A program made the position numbers and the translations under genes. Below the pieces are notes generated by a model. That model had not been told where the DNA came from. It made no database searches and saw only the letters and a list, made by a program, of their open reading frames with translations. Source: BD2-11 clade cluster bacterium bin43 (GTDB lineage Bacteria > Gemmatimonadota > Gemmatimonadetes > Longimicrobiales > Gaopeijiaceae). Taken from it: 64,000 nucleotides of DNA. Position 1 is the first letter of the stretch, and each line of letters starts with the position of its first letter. The stretch lies in NCBI GenBank assembly GCA_002238605.1, contig MPMR01000003.1, forward strand, positions 62,001-126,000. The letters run 5' to 3'. Below, one piece after another: positions 20,373 to 28,805 of this stretch.

Positions 20373-20467
20373 AATCGCGCCACCAAGGTTCCCGGACAGG
20401 CGCCCGAAGCCGGCCGGACGACAGGTCCGGCGCGGGTGACGGGCACGCCGCGGGAAACGGTTCCGGG

Positions 20468-20800
<333 letters not shown>

Positions 20801-20808
20801 TCAGGCCG

Positions 20809-21714
20809 TCAGTGGGCGTGGCGGATCATGCCGATGAATACGGCGGTGAGCATGGCGAAGATGTAGGCCTGCAGGAAGGCTACGAACAACTCCAGAACCA
20901 TCATCAGCGTGGTCGCCGTCACGGAGGCGCCTGCGACCGCCCATTTCCCGAAGGTGAGCTGCGCGAAGATGAAGATGAGGCCCAGGAGGGAGAAGATGAG
21001 CGTGTGTCCCGCCGTCATGTTGGCGAAGAGCCGGACGGCCAGGGCGAAAGGCTTGGTCAGCTTGCTGACCACCTCGACCGGGATCATGACCAGGAGCATG
21101 ACGGGCTTCATCCAGCCCGGGATGCCCTGGGGCACGAAGAAGATGGTGCGCGCGTAGCCGGCCGGGCCGAGCGCGCGGAATCCCGACACCTCGACCACCA
21201 CGAACGAGATGATTGCCAGCGCCGCGGTGACGGAGATGTTACCGGTCGCCGACGCCCCCCAGGGCACCAGCCCCAGAAGGTTCATGGTGAGAATGAAGAA
21301 GAAGAGCGTGAGGATGTAGGACGTGTAGCTGTCGGCACCCTTGCCGATGTTCTTGCGCACCACCTCGTCCCGGAAGTAGAGCACCAGCGCTTCGATCGCG
21401 TTGGCGAACCCCGAGGGCGCCTCCTGCAGGCCCCGCCGCCTGGCCGTGCGCCCGACCAGCGTGAACACCAGCGCGCAGATGACCGCGGCCAGCAGAAGGA
21501 ATACGACGTGCTTGGTGGGCGACAGGTTGACCGCGAGGGGCCCCAGATGGAGGGGCTCCCACTCGGGCAGATGCCACACGGCGCCGAGCGGACCCTCGAT
21601 TTCGTGGGCATCGACGATGTGGTGCATCAGGGTGCCGCCGAGATCCGGCGCCCCGCCCTCGGCGCCGTGCGCGGGCGCACCGTGCCCTTCCTGCAGCAGT
21701 GCGGTCGCGATCAT
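20809..21714 (-). CDS. atpB: ATP synthase a subunit with His-rich periplasmic extension
   Basis: A 301-residue stator subunit forming the proton half-channels. The essential arginine lies in VRLFANMTAGHTLIFSLLG, and the C-terminal helix contains ELFVAFLQAYIFAMLTAVF. The first ~75 residues form an extension with many histidines (EGHGAPAHGAEGG, MHHIVDAHEIEG) before the first membrane helix. Such extensions occur in Bacteroidota and relatives and presumably face the periplasm. The c subunit follows after ~100 bases. Confidence 0.95.
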   Translation of the reverse strand: MIATALLQEGHGAPAHGAEGGAPDLGGTLMHHIVDAHEIEGPLGAVWHLPEWEPLHLGPLAVNLSPTKHVVFLLLAAVICALVFTLVGRTARRRGLQEAPSGFANAIEALVLYFRDEVVRKNIGKGADSYTSYILTLFFFILTMNLLGLVPWGASATGNISVTAALAIISFVVVEVSGFRALGPAGYARTIFFVPQGIPGWMKPVMLLVMIPVEVVSKLTKPFALAVRLFANMTAGHTLIFSLLGLIFIFAQLTFGKWAVAGASVTATTLMMVLELFVAFLQAYIFAMLTAVFIGMIRHAH

Positions 21715-21727
21715 GGAGTCTTCTCCA

Positions 21728-22099
21728 TCAGGCCGCTTCCGCCGCGGCCCGCATGCGGGCGGCGAGGAAGACCGGCTCGAGCATCAGGAGCACGAAGAAG
21801 AACCCCGCGCAGCCCAGCAGCGTGGTGGCGGGGGAGAGAGCCGGAAGCAGCGTCACCGACAGCCCCACGGCGATCACGACGGCCACGCGAACGACCGCGG
21901 CGCCGATCCACACCATCAGGCCCTCGGCGGGCCGTATCGCGTGCTTGCAGAGCAGAGCGAAGGCCGCGACCTGAACCGGAAACGTGATGGCGGCCGCGAC
22001 CAGGAGACCGGCCCTGCCGGGACCGTCGAGCCAGGGGAACATCGCGCCGTTTGCTGCGGCCAGGATGGCGAGGGCCGCCCCCGCGTACTTGAGCGTCAT
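21728..22099 (-). CDS. ATP synthase subunit I-like membrane protein
   Basis: A 123-residue hydrophobic protein with four predicted membrane helices (for example GLLVAAAITFPVQVAAFALL and GCAGFFFVLLMLEPVFLAAR). Its position between the AtpZ-like gene and atpB, the four-helix layout and the length match ATP synthase subunit I (AtpI/UncI), which assists c-ring assembly or Mg2+ supply. Sequence similarity in this family is always low, so the call rests mainly on context. The start at 22099 overlaps the preceding gene by four bases (ATGA); an upstream in-frame extension is a shadow of that gene. Confidence 0.65.
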   Translation of the reverse strand: MTLKYAGAALAILAAANGAMFPWLDGPGRAGLLVAAAITFPVQVAAFALLCKHAIRPAEGLMVWIGAAVVRVAVVIAVGLSVTLLPALSPATTLLGCAGFFFVLLMLEPVFLAARMRAAAEAA

Positions 22100-22383
22100 C
22101 GCTCGTGTTCTTCCCGTTCTCTCTGCCGGCGTGGTTCCAGGACGACGTGGTAGTAGAGGCTGTACAAGCCCGCGGCCGCTCCGACGAAGGCGCCGAGGAC
22201 GGTGAACACCGGGACCGTCCCCAGCCGGTTGTCCAACAACCAGCCCACCCACAGGAAGAGCCCGGTCGCGAACGCCAGGGTGAGTCCCTGCCCCGCAACG
22301 CGGGCTGCATCTGCCCGAGGATTCCACGGATCTCCTGCCGGAGCTCGCGGGGGCTTGTCGTCGCCCACCTGATCAACCTCCAC
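22096..22383 (-). CDS. atpZ: AtpZ/AtpI-family small membrane protein
   Basis: A 95-residue protein with a charged N-terminus, two membrane helices (GLTLAFATGLFLWVGWLLDN and VPVFTVLGAFVGAAAGLYSL) and a basic/acidic tail. This is the AtpZ/Gct1 pattern (GWxLDxxxGTxPxFxxxGxxxGxxxGxY), the first gene of many atp operons. AtpZ-AtpI complexes are implicated in Mg2+/Ca2+ handling and Fo assembly. It is the 5' gene of the operon and diverges from the MoxR gene across 287 bp. Confidence 0.8.
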   Translation of the reverse strand: MEVDQVGDDKPPRAPAGDPWNPRADAARVAGQGLTLAFATGLFLWVGWLLDNRLGTVPVFTVLGAFVGAAAGLYSLYYHVVLEPRRQREREEHER

Positions 22384-22422
22384 GGGTGCGATCCTACCCC
22401 GGAAAACAGCCGACAGAAGCTA

Positions 22423-22450
22423 GAAGGTTGGGGCATCGGACGCAACCTTC
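22423..22450 (-). promoter_or_regulatory. Inverted repeat upstream of the atp operon
   Basis: GAAGGTTG (22423-22430) and CAACCTTC (22443-22450) pair perfectly around 12 bases, 40 bases before the first atp gene. It could be an operator or a leader hairpin. The surrounding 22384-22670 intergenic stretch holds nothing else I can name. Confidence 0.35.
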
Positions 22451-22670
22451 GAAGAAGCCCTCTCCGGTGTCCCCGCGCATGGGCTTGCACGAACGGATTT
22501 GCGCCGCGCGCGGCTGGCGTAGCGGGGTCCCGTTCCCCTACCTTCGGCACGCCGGGATCCTGTCCCGGAAATCGGTTTATTCTCGCTAGGCTTGCCGAAT
22601 CTGCGATCGTGCGGATGCGACGGGCATCCGCGGCCCATTCCTCGATTCGACCCCGGAGCTGCAACCTGAC

Positions 22671-23687
22671 ATGAGAGCGCTCGACAACACGATGGTGGAC
22701 GACCGGGATCTGCTGCTCCTCGATCGGGTCGGCACGGTCACGCAGGCGCTGCGCAGCGAAGTCGCGAAGCGGATCGTGGGTCAGGAAGCGATCGTTGGCG
22801 GGCTTCTCACGGCTCTGCTTGCGAACGGGCACGTTCTCCTGGTGGGCGTGCCGGGACTCGCGAAGACGCTGCTGGTCTCGACGCTCGCCGACGCCCTCGA
22901 CCTGGAGTTCGGCCGCGTACAGTTCACGCCCGATCTGATGCCCACCGACATCACCGGGACCGAGGTCATCGAGGAGGACCGGACTTCCGGGCGACGGGTG
23001 TTCCGCTTCGTACGCGGACCCATCTTCGCCAACGTCGTGCTGGCGGACGAGATCAACCGGGCGCCGCCCAAGACCCAGGCCGCGCTCCTGCAGGCGATGC
23101 AGGAACGGGCGGTCACGGCGTCGGGCGAAACCATGGCCCTTGCTCCTCCCTTCTTCGTGCTGGCGACTCAGAATCCCATCGAGCAGGAGGGCACGTACCC
23201 TCTTCCGGAGGCGCAGTTGGACCGCTTCATGCTCGAACTGCGCATCGGCTATCCCGATCAGCGGGAGGAGGAAGAGATCGCCATGAGAACCACCGGCGCC
23301 GACGACGGCCTCGTCTCGCCCGTCGTCGCCGCGGGAGAACTGATCGAGCTGCAGAATCTGGTGCGGCGCGTGCCCGCGTCGCCGGCGTTGATCTCCTTCG
23401 CCGTCCGCCTCGCACGCGCGACTCGCCCTTCTCCCGGCGCGCCCACGGTCACGAGGAAGTACGTGAGCTGGGGAGCCGGGCCGCGCGCCTCCCAGTTCCT
23501 CGTGCTCGGTGCCAAGGCGCGCGCCGCGATGAACGGCGAAGCCATGCCCTCGATCGACGACGTGAGCGCGGTCGCTGCCGATGTCCTGGCGCATCGCCTG
23601 GTGCTGAACTTCGAGGCGGAGGCCGACAGCCGGGGCACCCACGACATCATTCGCGAGCTGCTTGAGGAGAGCCGCCAGTGGAGGTAG
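22671..23687 (+). CDS. MoxR-family AAA+ ATPase
   Basis: A 338-residue AAA+ chaperone-like ATPase. Walker A (LLVGVPGLAKTLLV), Walker B (NVVLADEINRAPPKTQAALL), sensor 1 (FFVLATQNPIEQEGTYPLPE) and the C-terminal lid are in place. MoxR proteins help mature or insert metal cofactors into partner complexes, usually next to DUF58 and von Willebrand A genes. No such partner is adjacent here; a CorC-like gene follows. An alternative start at 22692 (MVDDRDLLLLDR) is plausible because neither start has a clear Shine-Dalgarno. Confidence 0.92.
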   Translation: MRALDNTMVDDRDLLLLDRVGTVTQALRSEVAKRIVGQEAIVGGLLTALLANGHVLLVGVPGLAKTLLVSTLADALDLEFGRVQFTPDLMPTDITGTEVIEEDRTSGRRVFRFVRGPIFANVVLADEINRAPPKTQAALLQAMQERAVTASGETMALAPPFFVLATQNPIEQEGTYPLPEAQLDRFMLELRIGYPDQREEEEIAMRTTGADDGLVSPVVAAGELIELQNLVRRVPASPALISFAVRLARATRPSPGAPTVTRKYVSWGAGPRASQFLVLGAKARAAMNGEAMPSIDDVSAVAADVLAHRLVLNFEAEADSRGTHDIIRELLEESRQWR

Positions 23688-23769
23688 ATCCCAGCAGTAC
23701 CAGCGCTTCCGAGCCTCCGTCAGGCTGGCGGGGCCGACCCGCGGGAATCGGATCGGCCGCGGGTTGCCC

Positions 23770-25038
23770 GTGGACGGGAGGCCTCACCTGACTACCATCC
23801 TGTTGGGCCTCGGGCTTCTGCTGCTCGTCGGGTCGGCGCTGTTGACCGCGGCCCAGACCGCCTGCGTCACGGTGGGCGACTCGCGGCTCCGCACGCTCGT
23901 GGACGAAGGCTTCCAGGAGGCCGACAAGCTGTCGCGCCTTCGGGAGGAGCCCGTCAGGTTCCTCGACTCCTACGTGCTCTTCGACACGGTGTTCAACGCG
24001 GGCGCCGCCGGGCTGTGGGTCGGGGCGTCGGCAAGCGCGGGGACCGGCTCCGTGGTGGTCGCCGCGGTCGTGGCCGTCGGGACCGTGCTGGTCGCCGGCG
24101 AGCTGGTGCCGCGGGCGGTGGCCCGGGCCAGGCCGGTTCGGCTGGCGCTCGTCAGCGCGCCCGCGCTGCTGCTGCTCGAACGGCTCTCGCGCCCGCTCCT
24201 GTACCCCGTACGGCGATTCGCGCGCTACTGGACCCACCGGCCCGGCGATGAAGGCCGCTCGGCCGAGGAGCGCGAGGTGAGCGAACTGGCCGAACTGGGT
24301 CAGGAGGAAGGCGTCGTGATGCCCGAGGAACACGAACTGGCGGAACGGGCCTTTCGCCTGGACGAGACCACCGCCTGGGACGTGATGACGCCGCGCGTGT
24401 CCATCTTCGCCTGGCGCGACGCGCTGAAGCTCGACGACATCATCGAGCAGCTGCCCGAGGTGCCGTATTCGCGGGTGCCGGTGTTCGGCGAATCGATCGA
24501 CGACGTCACCGGCATCCTGTATGTGCGCGAAGCCTATGCGGCCCACTCCGGCGGACAGGGCAACGCGCGGCTGTCGGAGCTCTCGCGGGAGCCGTTCTTC
24601 GTTCCCGGTTCCCTGCCGCTTACGCGCCTGTTGCGTGATTTCCAGAGCCGGCGCATTCACATGGGCATCGTGGCCGACGAATTCGGGGGCACCGACGGTC
24701 TCGTCACCCTGGAGGACATACTGGAGGAGCTGGTCGGCGAGATCGTGGACGAAACCGATCCCGCCTCCGAGCCCATCGTGCGCGTATCCCGCACGGAAGC
24801 GATCGTCGAGGGCTCAACGGAACTTCGGGAGATCAACTACGCGATGAACGTCTCCCTGCCCCATCTGGAGCACCGCTCGCTCAACGGGTTTCTGCTGGAA
24901 AGGCTGGGCCAGGTGCCCGCTCCGGGGGAGGAGGTGACGGTCTCGGGTGTCGAGATCGAGATCGTGGAGGCCTCCGAGACCCAGATCCTGCACGCCAGGC
25001 TGCGGAGGATGCCGGCTGCAGGGGGCGAAGGCGAGTAG
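23770..25038 (+). CDS. CorC/HlyC-type CNNM-CBS membrane protein
   Basis: About 422 residues: an N-terminal CNNM (DUF21) membrane domain (LTTILLGLGLLLLVGSALLT, then ELVPRAVARARPVRLALV), a tandem CBS pair (DVMTPRVSIFAWRD; GIVADEFGGTDGLVTLEDIL) and a C-terminal transporter-associated domain (LNGFLLERLGQVPAPGEEVT). Relatives export Mg2+ or Co2+ or are of unknown role; old 'hemolysin' names are unreliable. The start is uncertain: a GTG at 23770 is used, the frame is open to an ATG at 23662 inside moxR, and GGGAGG at 23777 could serve a later non-ATG codon. The gene precedes the gamma-carbonic-anhydrase-like gene by five bases. Confidence 0.82.
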   Translation: MDGRPHLTTILLGLGLLLLVGSALLTAAQTACVTVGDSRLRTLVDEGFQEADKLSRLREEPVRFLDSYVLFDTVFNAGAAGLWVGASASAGTGSVVVAAVVAVGTVLVAGELVPRAVARARPVRLALVSAPALLLLERLSRPLLYPVRRFARYWTHRPGDEGRSAEEREVSELAELGQEEGVVMPEEHELAERAFRLDETTAWDVMTPRVSIFAWRDALKLDDIIEQLPEVPYSRVPVFGESIDDVTGILYVREAYAAHSGGQGNARLSELSREPFFVPGSLPLTRLLRDFQSRRIHMGIVADEFGGTDGLVTLEDILEELVGEIVDETDPASEPIVRVSRTEAIVEGSTELREINYAMNVSLPHLEHRSLNGFLLERLGQVPAPGEEVTVSGVEIEIVEASETQILHARLRRMPAAGGEGE

Positions 25039-25043
25039 CGGGA

Positions 25044-25628
25044 ATGGCGTTGATTCTGCCCTTCAGCGGGCACACTCCCAAGGTGGCCGAGAGCGCCTTC
25101 CTGGCGCCCACGGCGGTTCTCATCGGCGACGTGACGGTGGGCGAGAACGCCAGCGTATGGTTCGGGGCGGTGCTGCGGGGGGACAACCCGGAGCACGGAG
25201 TGGTCATCGGGGCGCGCAGCAACATCCAGGAGAACTGCGTAGTGCATGTGGGCCACTGGGGACCGACGGTGGTCGGAGAGGACGTGACGGTCGGGCACGG
25301 GGCCAAGTTCGAGAGCTGCGTGATCGGCGACAACACGGTCGTCGGGATGAACGCCGTCATCCTGCAGGGCGCGCGCGTGGGCACCGGCTGCGTGCTGGCG
25401 GCGGGCACGGTCGTGCTCGAGGGCGCCGATATCCCCGCGAACAGCCTGGTCGCGGGCGTTCCCGGGCGGATCAGGAAGACCCTCGAGGGGGCGTCGGCGC
25501 GCTGGGTGGAGGGAGGTGGGAGCCACTATGTGCGGCTGTCGCGGCGGTACATGGAGGAGCTCAGAGCGAAGCCAGCCCGGACAACCGCAGATACCAGTCG
25601 AGCAGGGCGTCCCCCCACCAGAGGGTGA
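25044..25628 (+). CDS. Gamma-carbonic-anhydrase-like left-handed beta-helix protein
   Basis: A 194-residue hexapeptide-repeat protein (YrdA/PaaY/CaiE-like). N-terminal features fit gamma carbonic anhydrases: VWFGAVLRGD, RSNIQENCVVHVGH and VGEDVTVGHGA. The conserved VGHxxxLHGC block, which supplies a metal-ligand histidine, reads VGHGAKFESC here, so that His is Glu90. Activity as a carbonic anhydrase is therefore doubtful. The last ~20 residues, past ELRAKP, overlap the convergent prepilin peptidase gene by 68 bp and lack conservation hallmarks. Confidence 0.85.
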   Translation: MALILPFSGHTPKVAESAFLAPTAVLIGDVTVGENASVWFGAVLRGDNPEHGVVIGARSNIQENCVVHVGHWGPTVVGEDVTVGHGAKFESCVIGDNTVVGMNAVILQGARVGTGCVLAAGTVVLEGADIPANSLVAGVPGRIRKTLEGASARWVEGGGSHYVRLSRRYMEELRAKPARTTADTSRAGRPPTRG

Positions 25629-26790
25629 TGGCGGCGCCGACCGCCAGGAACACGCCGAGGGGCACCAACTGCCGGGTTCCAAGCAGGAGGCGGAGCTTGA
25701 GGTAGGCCAGGAGGCCCGCGAAGGCTCCCAGGAATACCGTCAGGACCGCACCCCACGGGCCGGTGAACGCACCCACCAGCGCCATCATCTTGACATCTCC
25801 GCCTCCCAGAACGGTCTCCGGAGCCACGGGCGCGTGGGCCGGGTCCTCCGCGGGGGTCGGATCCTCCAGGCGGCCCGGGGCCTCCGCGGGCGTCGGGGCC
25901 TCCAAGTGGGCCGGGTTGTCCGTGGGAGCCGAGGCCTCCAGGTGCCCCGGCTCGGCGGGGGCCGGGCCCGCGGGGAAAGCCCGCGCGGGGGCGTCCGCGT
26001 CCATCCCCAACCCGTCCACCCAGGCAACCAGGACGGCCATCCCGGCCGCGCTGGCCGCCACCGCCGCAGCCACGCCGACCGGCCCGAACCACCATCCCAC
26101 CAGGACCATCACCGGCAGGACCGGCAACACCGCCGCCAACTGACCGGGCGGCCGGGTCAGGAAGCGCACCCCCCGTGCGTCGCGAGCCCGCAGGCGTCCC
26201 CGGTCGTGTTCCCGGGCGGCCGCCTCCAGCCTGCCCGGCCGCGTGCGCGCAAGCAGCCAGGTGCCCACCGCCCCCGCCACCCACATCCCCCCGAACCCCG
26301 CCGCCGCCCCCGCGGCCGCGCTCCCCGGCGTGATTCCCCCCGGCGCGAGCGACAGCGCCAGGCCCACCGCCGCGCCGCCGAGCGAGAACTGGTCGGGGAT
26401 CAGGTACTGGCGCGCGTCGGTGAGGGCGATGCCCAGCAGGACGAGCAGGAAGAAGCCGGCGCCGGCCGCCTCGAGGCCCAGGCCGCGGGTCAGGACCACG
26501 AGCACACAGATCGCGGCCCCGGCTGCCTCCACCAGCGGATAGCACAGGGAGACGCCCGCACGACACGACCGGCAGCGGCCCCGCAGCAGGAACCAGCTCG
26601 CCACCGGGATCTGGTCGTACCAGCCGATGGTCGTCGTGCAGGCCGGGCACGCGGAGCGCGGCCGCACCACCGACCGACGCCGCGGCCAGCGCGCCACGCA
26701 CACGTTGAGGAACGACCCGAGCGCCAGGCCGACCAGCCCGGCGAGGGAGAGCACCACCGGATCGAGGGCGAGCACCACCGAATCCGTCAT
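25561..26790 (-). CDS. pilD: Type IV prepilin peptidase / N-methyltransferase with large insertion
   Basis: A 409-residue inner-membrane aspartyl protease that cleaves and methylates prepilins. Residues 20-80 hold the A24 N-terminal domain with GSFLNVCVARWP and two CxxC pairs (C48/C51, C73/C76) that bind zinc. The catalytic aspartates are D125 in ALTDARQYLIPDQ and D332 in GGGDVKMMALVGAF. They lie about 207 residues apart instead of the usual 60-70. The insertion includes an extra hydrophobic pair (~218-256) and a Pro/Ala/Glu repeat linker (~265-325, HLEA/HLEAPTPAE units). Substrates are probably the prepilins at 58-59.6 kb. No clear Shine-Dalgarno precedes the ATG at 26790. Confidence 0.88.
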   Translation of the reverse strand: MTDSVVLALDPVVLSLAGLVGLALGSFLNVCVARWPRRRSVVRPRSACPACTTTIGWYDQIPVASWFLLRGRCRSCRAGVSLCYPLVEAAGAAICVLVVLTRGLGLEAAGAGFFLLVLLGIALTDARQYLIPDQFSLGGAAVGLALSLAPGGITPGSAAAGAAAGFGGMWVAGAVGTWLLARTRPGRLEAAAREHDRGRLRARDARGVRFLTRPPGQLAAVLPVLPVMVLVGWWFGPVGVAAAVAASAAGMAVLVAWVDGLGMDADAPARAFPAGPAPAEPGHLEASAPTDNPAHLEAPTPAEAPGRLEDPTPAEDPAHAPVAPETVLGGGDVKMMALVGAFTGPWGAVLTVFLGAFAGLLAYLKLRLLLGTRQLVPLGVFLAVGAAITLWWGDALLDWYLRLSGLASL

Positions 26791-26872
26791 GCGCGCGCGA
26801 TCATGCGGGACGCGACCATGCGGAACACACGGCGAGGCCGCGCGAACGGAGGAGCGATCCAGGCTGTACCGA

Positions 26873-27658
26873 TCATGCGCGCGTGAGCGCGTAGAGCACG
26901 ACCGCGCCCGCGACCGCGGCGTTGAGCGAATCGGCCGCTCCCGCCATCGGCACGGCCGCGCGCGCGCCTGCCGCCTCGCGGATCTCCGCGCGCACACCGG
27001 CGCCCTCGTTGCCGACCACCAGCATCCACGGAGGCGTGACGGAGAGGGCGGCAGCGTCCTGCCCGCCGGCGTCGGCCACGACCACCTGCACCCCGGCAGC
27101 CCATTCGCGCACCTCGCTCCACGGTGCGCGCAGCACCGGGATGCGGAACGCGCTTCCCGCGGACGCGCGCACCACCCGGGCATTCCAGGGATCAACGGCC
27201 CCGTCGAGGGCGAGCACGGCGGTGAGGCCAAAGGCTCTCGCAGTGCGGATCAGGGTACCCATGTTGCCCGGATCCTGGATGCCGTCCAGCACGAGGAAGC
27301 GCCCGTCCTCGGCCAGGGGCATCGCCTCCAGCCCGATTGACGGCTCCTCACACACCAGCAGGATCCCCTGGGGGCTGGCCGTCGCGGACGCGGCCGCCAT
27401 TTCGCGCTCCCCCACCCAGTCGGGCATCACCCTCCTTTCCTCCAATTGCGTGAGCAACGCGGACCCGGCGGGGGAGCGCATCAACGCGGGCGAGCAGACC
27501 GCGAAGCGCACGGCCGCGTCGGCCGCGAGCGCTTCACCGGATGCGCGGACGCCCTCTACCAGCACGCGGCCCTCGCGGACACGGCCCCGGCCGCTCGCGA
27601 GCCGCGCCAGCAGCCGCGTCCTGCGCTTGCTCAGCACCCCCTGGCCGGGGCCGGTCAC
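26873..27658 (-). CDS. TrmH/SpoU-family RNA 2'-O-methyltransferase
   Basis: A 261-residue SPOUT-class enzyme. An N-terminal substrate-binding domain (VREGRVLVEGVRASGEAL) precedes the knotted SAM domain with motif 1 (DPGNMGTLIRTARAFG, conserved Asn and Arg), motif 2 (MLVVGNEGAGV) and motif 3 (VPMAGAADSLNAAVAGAVVL). This fits the RlmB/TsnR/YsgA-like branch that methylates rRNA or tRNA riboses; the target nucleotide cannot be told. It is upstream of pilD on the same strand, separated by 82 bp, and diverges from thiD. Confidence 0.9.
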   Translation of the reverse strand: MTGPGQGVLSKRRTRLLARLASGRGRVREGRVLVEGVRASGEALAADAAVRFAVCSPALMRSPAGSALLTQLEERRVMPDWVGEREMAAASATASPQGILLVCEEPSIGLEAMPLAEDGRFLVLDGIQDPGNMGTLIRTARAFGLTAVLALDGAVDPWNARVVRASAGSAFRIPVLRAPWSEVREWAAGVQVVVADAGGQDAAALSVTPPWMLVVGNEGAGVRAEIREAAGARAAVPMAGAADSLNAAVAGAVVLYALTRA

Positions 27659-27784
27659 TTCACCACCTCACCGGCTCCGGATTGCTCGTCATTCTCCGCA
27701 CCCTGCTCATTCCTCGAAAGCGAAGTATCTTCTCGGCGGCGCCGGCAAGCGCGCCACGGCCTCTATCGACCTCCCCCACCGTCC

Positions 27785-28615
27785 ATGCCAGCTCCACCAC
27801 AAACCAGCCCCGGCTCGCTGCCGGTGGCGCTCACCATAGCCGGGAGCGATTCCGGCGGCGGCGCGGGCATCCAGGCGGACCTGAAGACCTTCCACGCGTT
27901 CGGCGTGTTCGGCACCTCGGCGGTGACTGCCATCACCGCCCAGAACACCCTGGGGGTGAGCGCGGTCCATCCCGTCCCGCCCGAGGTCGTGCGCGCACAG
28001 GTCGACGCGGTCGTCGTGGATCTCCAGCCACGTGCCCTCAAAACCGGAATGCTGGCGACCGCCGAGCTGGTCGAAACCGTTGCGGACGCAATCGTCGCCC
28101 ACGGGCTACGCGCCTGCGTGATGGACCCCGTCATGGTCGCCGCCAGCGGCCACCGCCTGCTCGAGCCCGACGCCGAGGCGACGCTGGCGCGCCGGCTGCT
28201 CCCGCTGACCGCGCTGGTGACGCCCAACCTGCACGAGGCCGCGCTGCTCACCGGCACCGACGTCGACTCGCTCGCAACCATGCGTGCGGCGGCCCGTCAC
28301 CTGGTCAAGAAGGGGGCGGGGGCGGCGCTGGTGAAGGGCGGCCACCTTCCCTCCGGGGAGGCGGCGGATGTGTTCTGGGACGGGAACGAGGAGTGCGTCT
28401 GGCGCCGCCCGCGCATCGCGACCCGTCACGTGCACGGCACAGGTTGCACGCTCTCGGCCGCGGCGGCCGCCGAACTCGCGCGCGGCACGCCGCTCCCGGC
28501 AGCCGTGGACGCCGCCGTGGACTTCGTCTCGCGCGCGATCGCGTCGGCACCGGGGCTGGGGTCGGGGGGCGGTCCGATCAACCACTTCGCCGGGCCTCGG
28601 ACGGACGGCGACTGA
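27785..28615 (+). CDS. thiD: Hydroxymethylpyrimidine / phosphomethylpyrimidine kinase
   Basis: A 276-residue ribokinase-fold kinase phosphorylating HMP and HMP-P for thiamine synthesis. Clear motifs: [60 protein letters not shown] and the anion hole/catalytic Asp region [18 protein letters not shown]. The ATG at 27785 ([20 protein letters not shown]) is the first one compatible with the family; upstream in-frame sequence is non-homologous. Its pathway partner thiE is at 13.5 kb. Confidence 0.93.
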   Translation: MPAPPQTSPGSLPVALTIAGSDSGGGAGIQADLKTFHAFGVFGTSAVTAITAQNTLGVSAVHPVPPEVVRAQVDAVVVDLQPRALKTGMLATAELVETVADAIVAHGLRACVMDPVMVAASGHRLLEPDAEATLARRLLPLTALVTPNLHEAALLTGTDVDSLATMRAAARHLVKKGAGAALVKGGHLPSGEAADVFWDGNEECVWRRPRIATRHVHGTGCTLSAAAAAELARGTPLPAAVDAAVDFVSRAIASAPGLGSGGGPINHFAGPRTDGD

Positions 28616-28653
28616 GGGCCGAACAGCAACGGTGCAGGGACGCGTCACACCCT

Positions 28654-28702
28654 CCGCCTGCTCGACCGCCGCCTTCTGCAACCTGGCATCGTAAGGGGCG
28701 AG
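28654..28702 (-). pseudogene. Short remnant duplicate of the purine nucleoside phosphorylase gene
   Basis: In the thiD-PNP intergenic region, 49 bases on the minus strand match the segment 29141-29189 inside the PNP gene: I count 40 identities in the first 47 aligned positions without gaps. Translated, it reads APYDARLQKAAVEQA, against APYDAGLQKAAVEQA in the intact gene. The flanks on both sides do not match and no longer frame survives. It is either debris of a second PNP copy or a local partial duplication. Confidence 0.6.
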
Positions 28703-28805
28703 CCTCCTGTCCCCGATTCTGTCCGGCCTGGAGGTGGTCGGCCCGGTTGAGGAAGGTTGCAAGCAAGCCGAGCCGGTGCTCAACAGGAGGATCGCGGGGT
28801 GCGCG

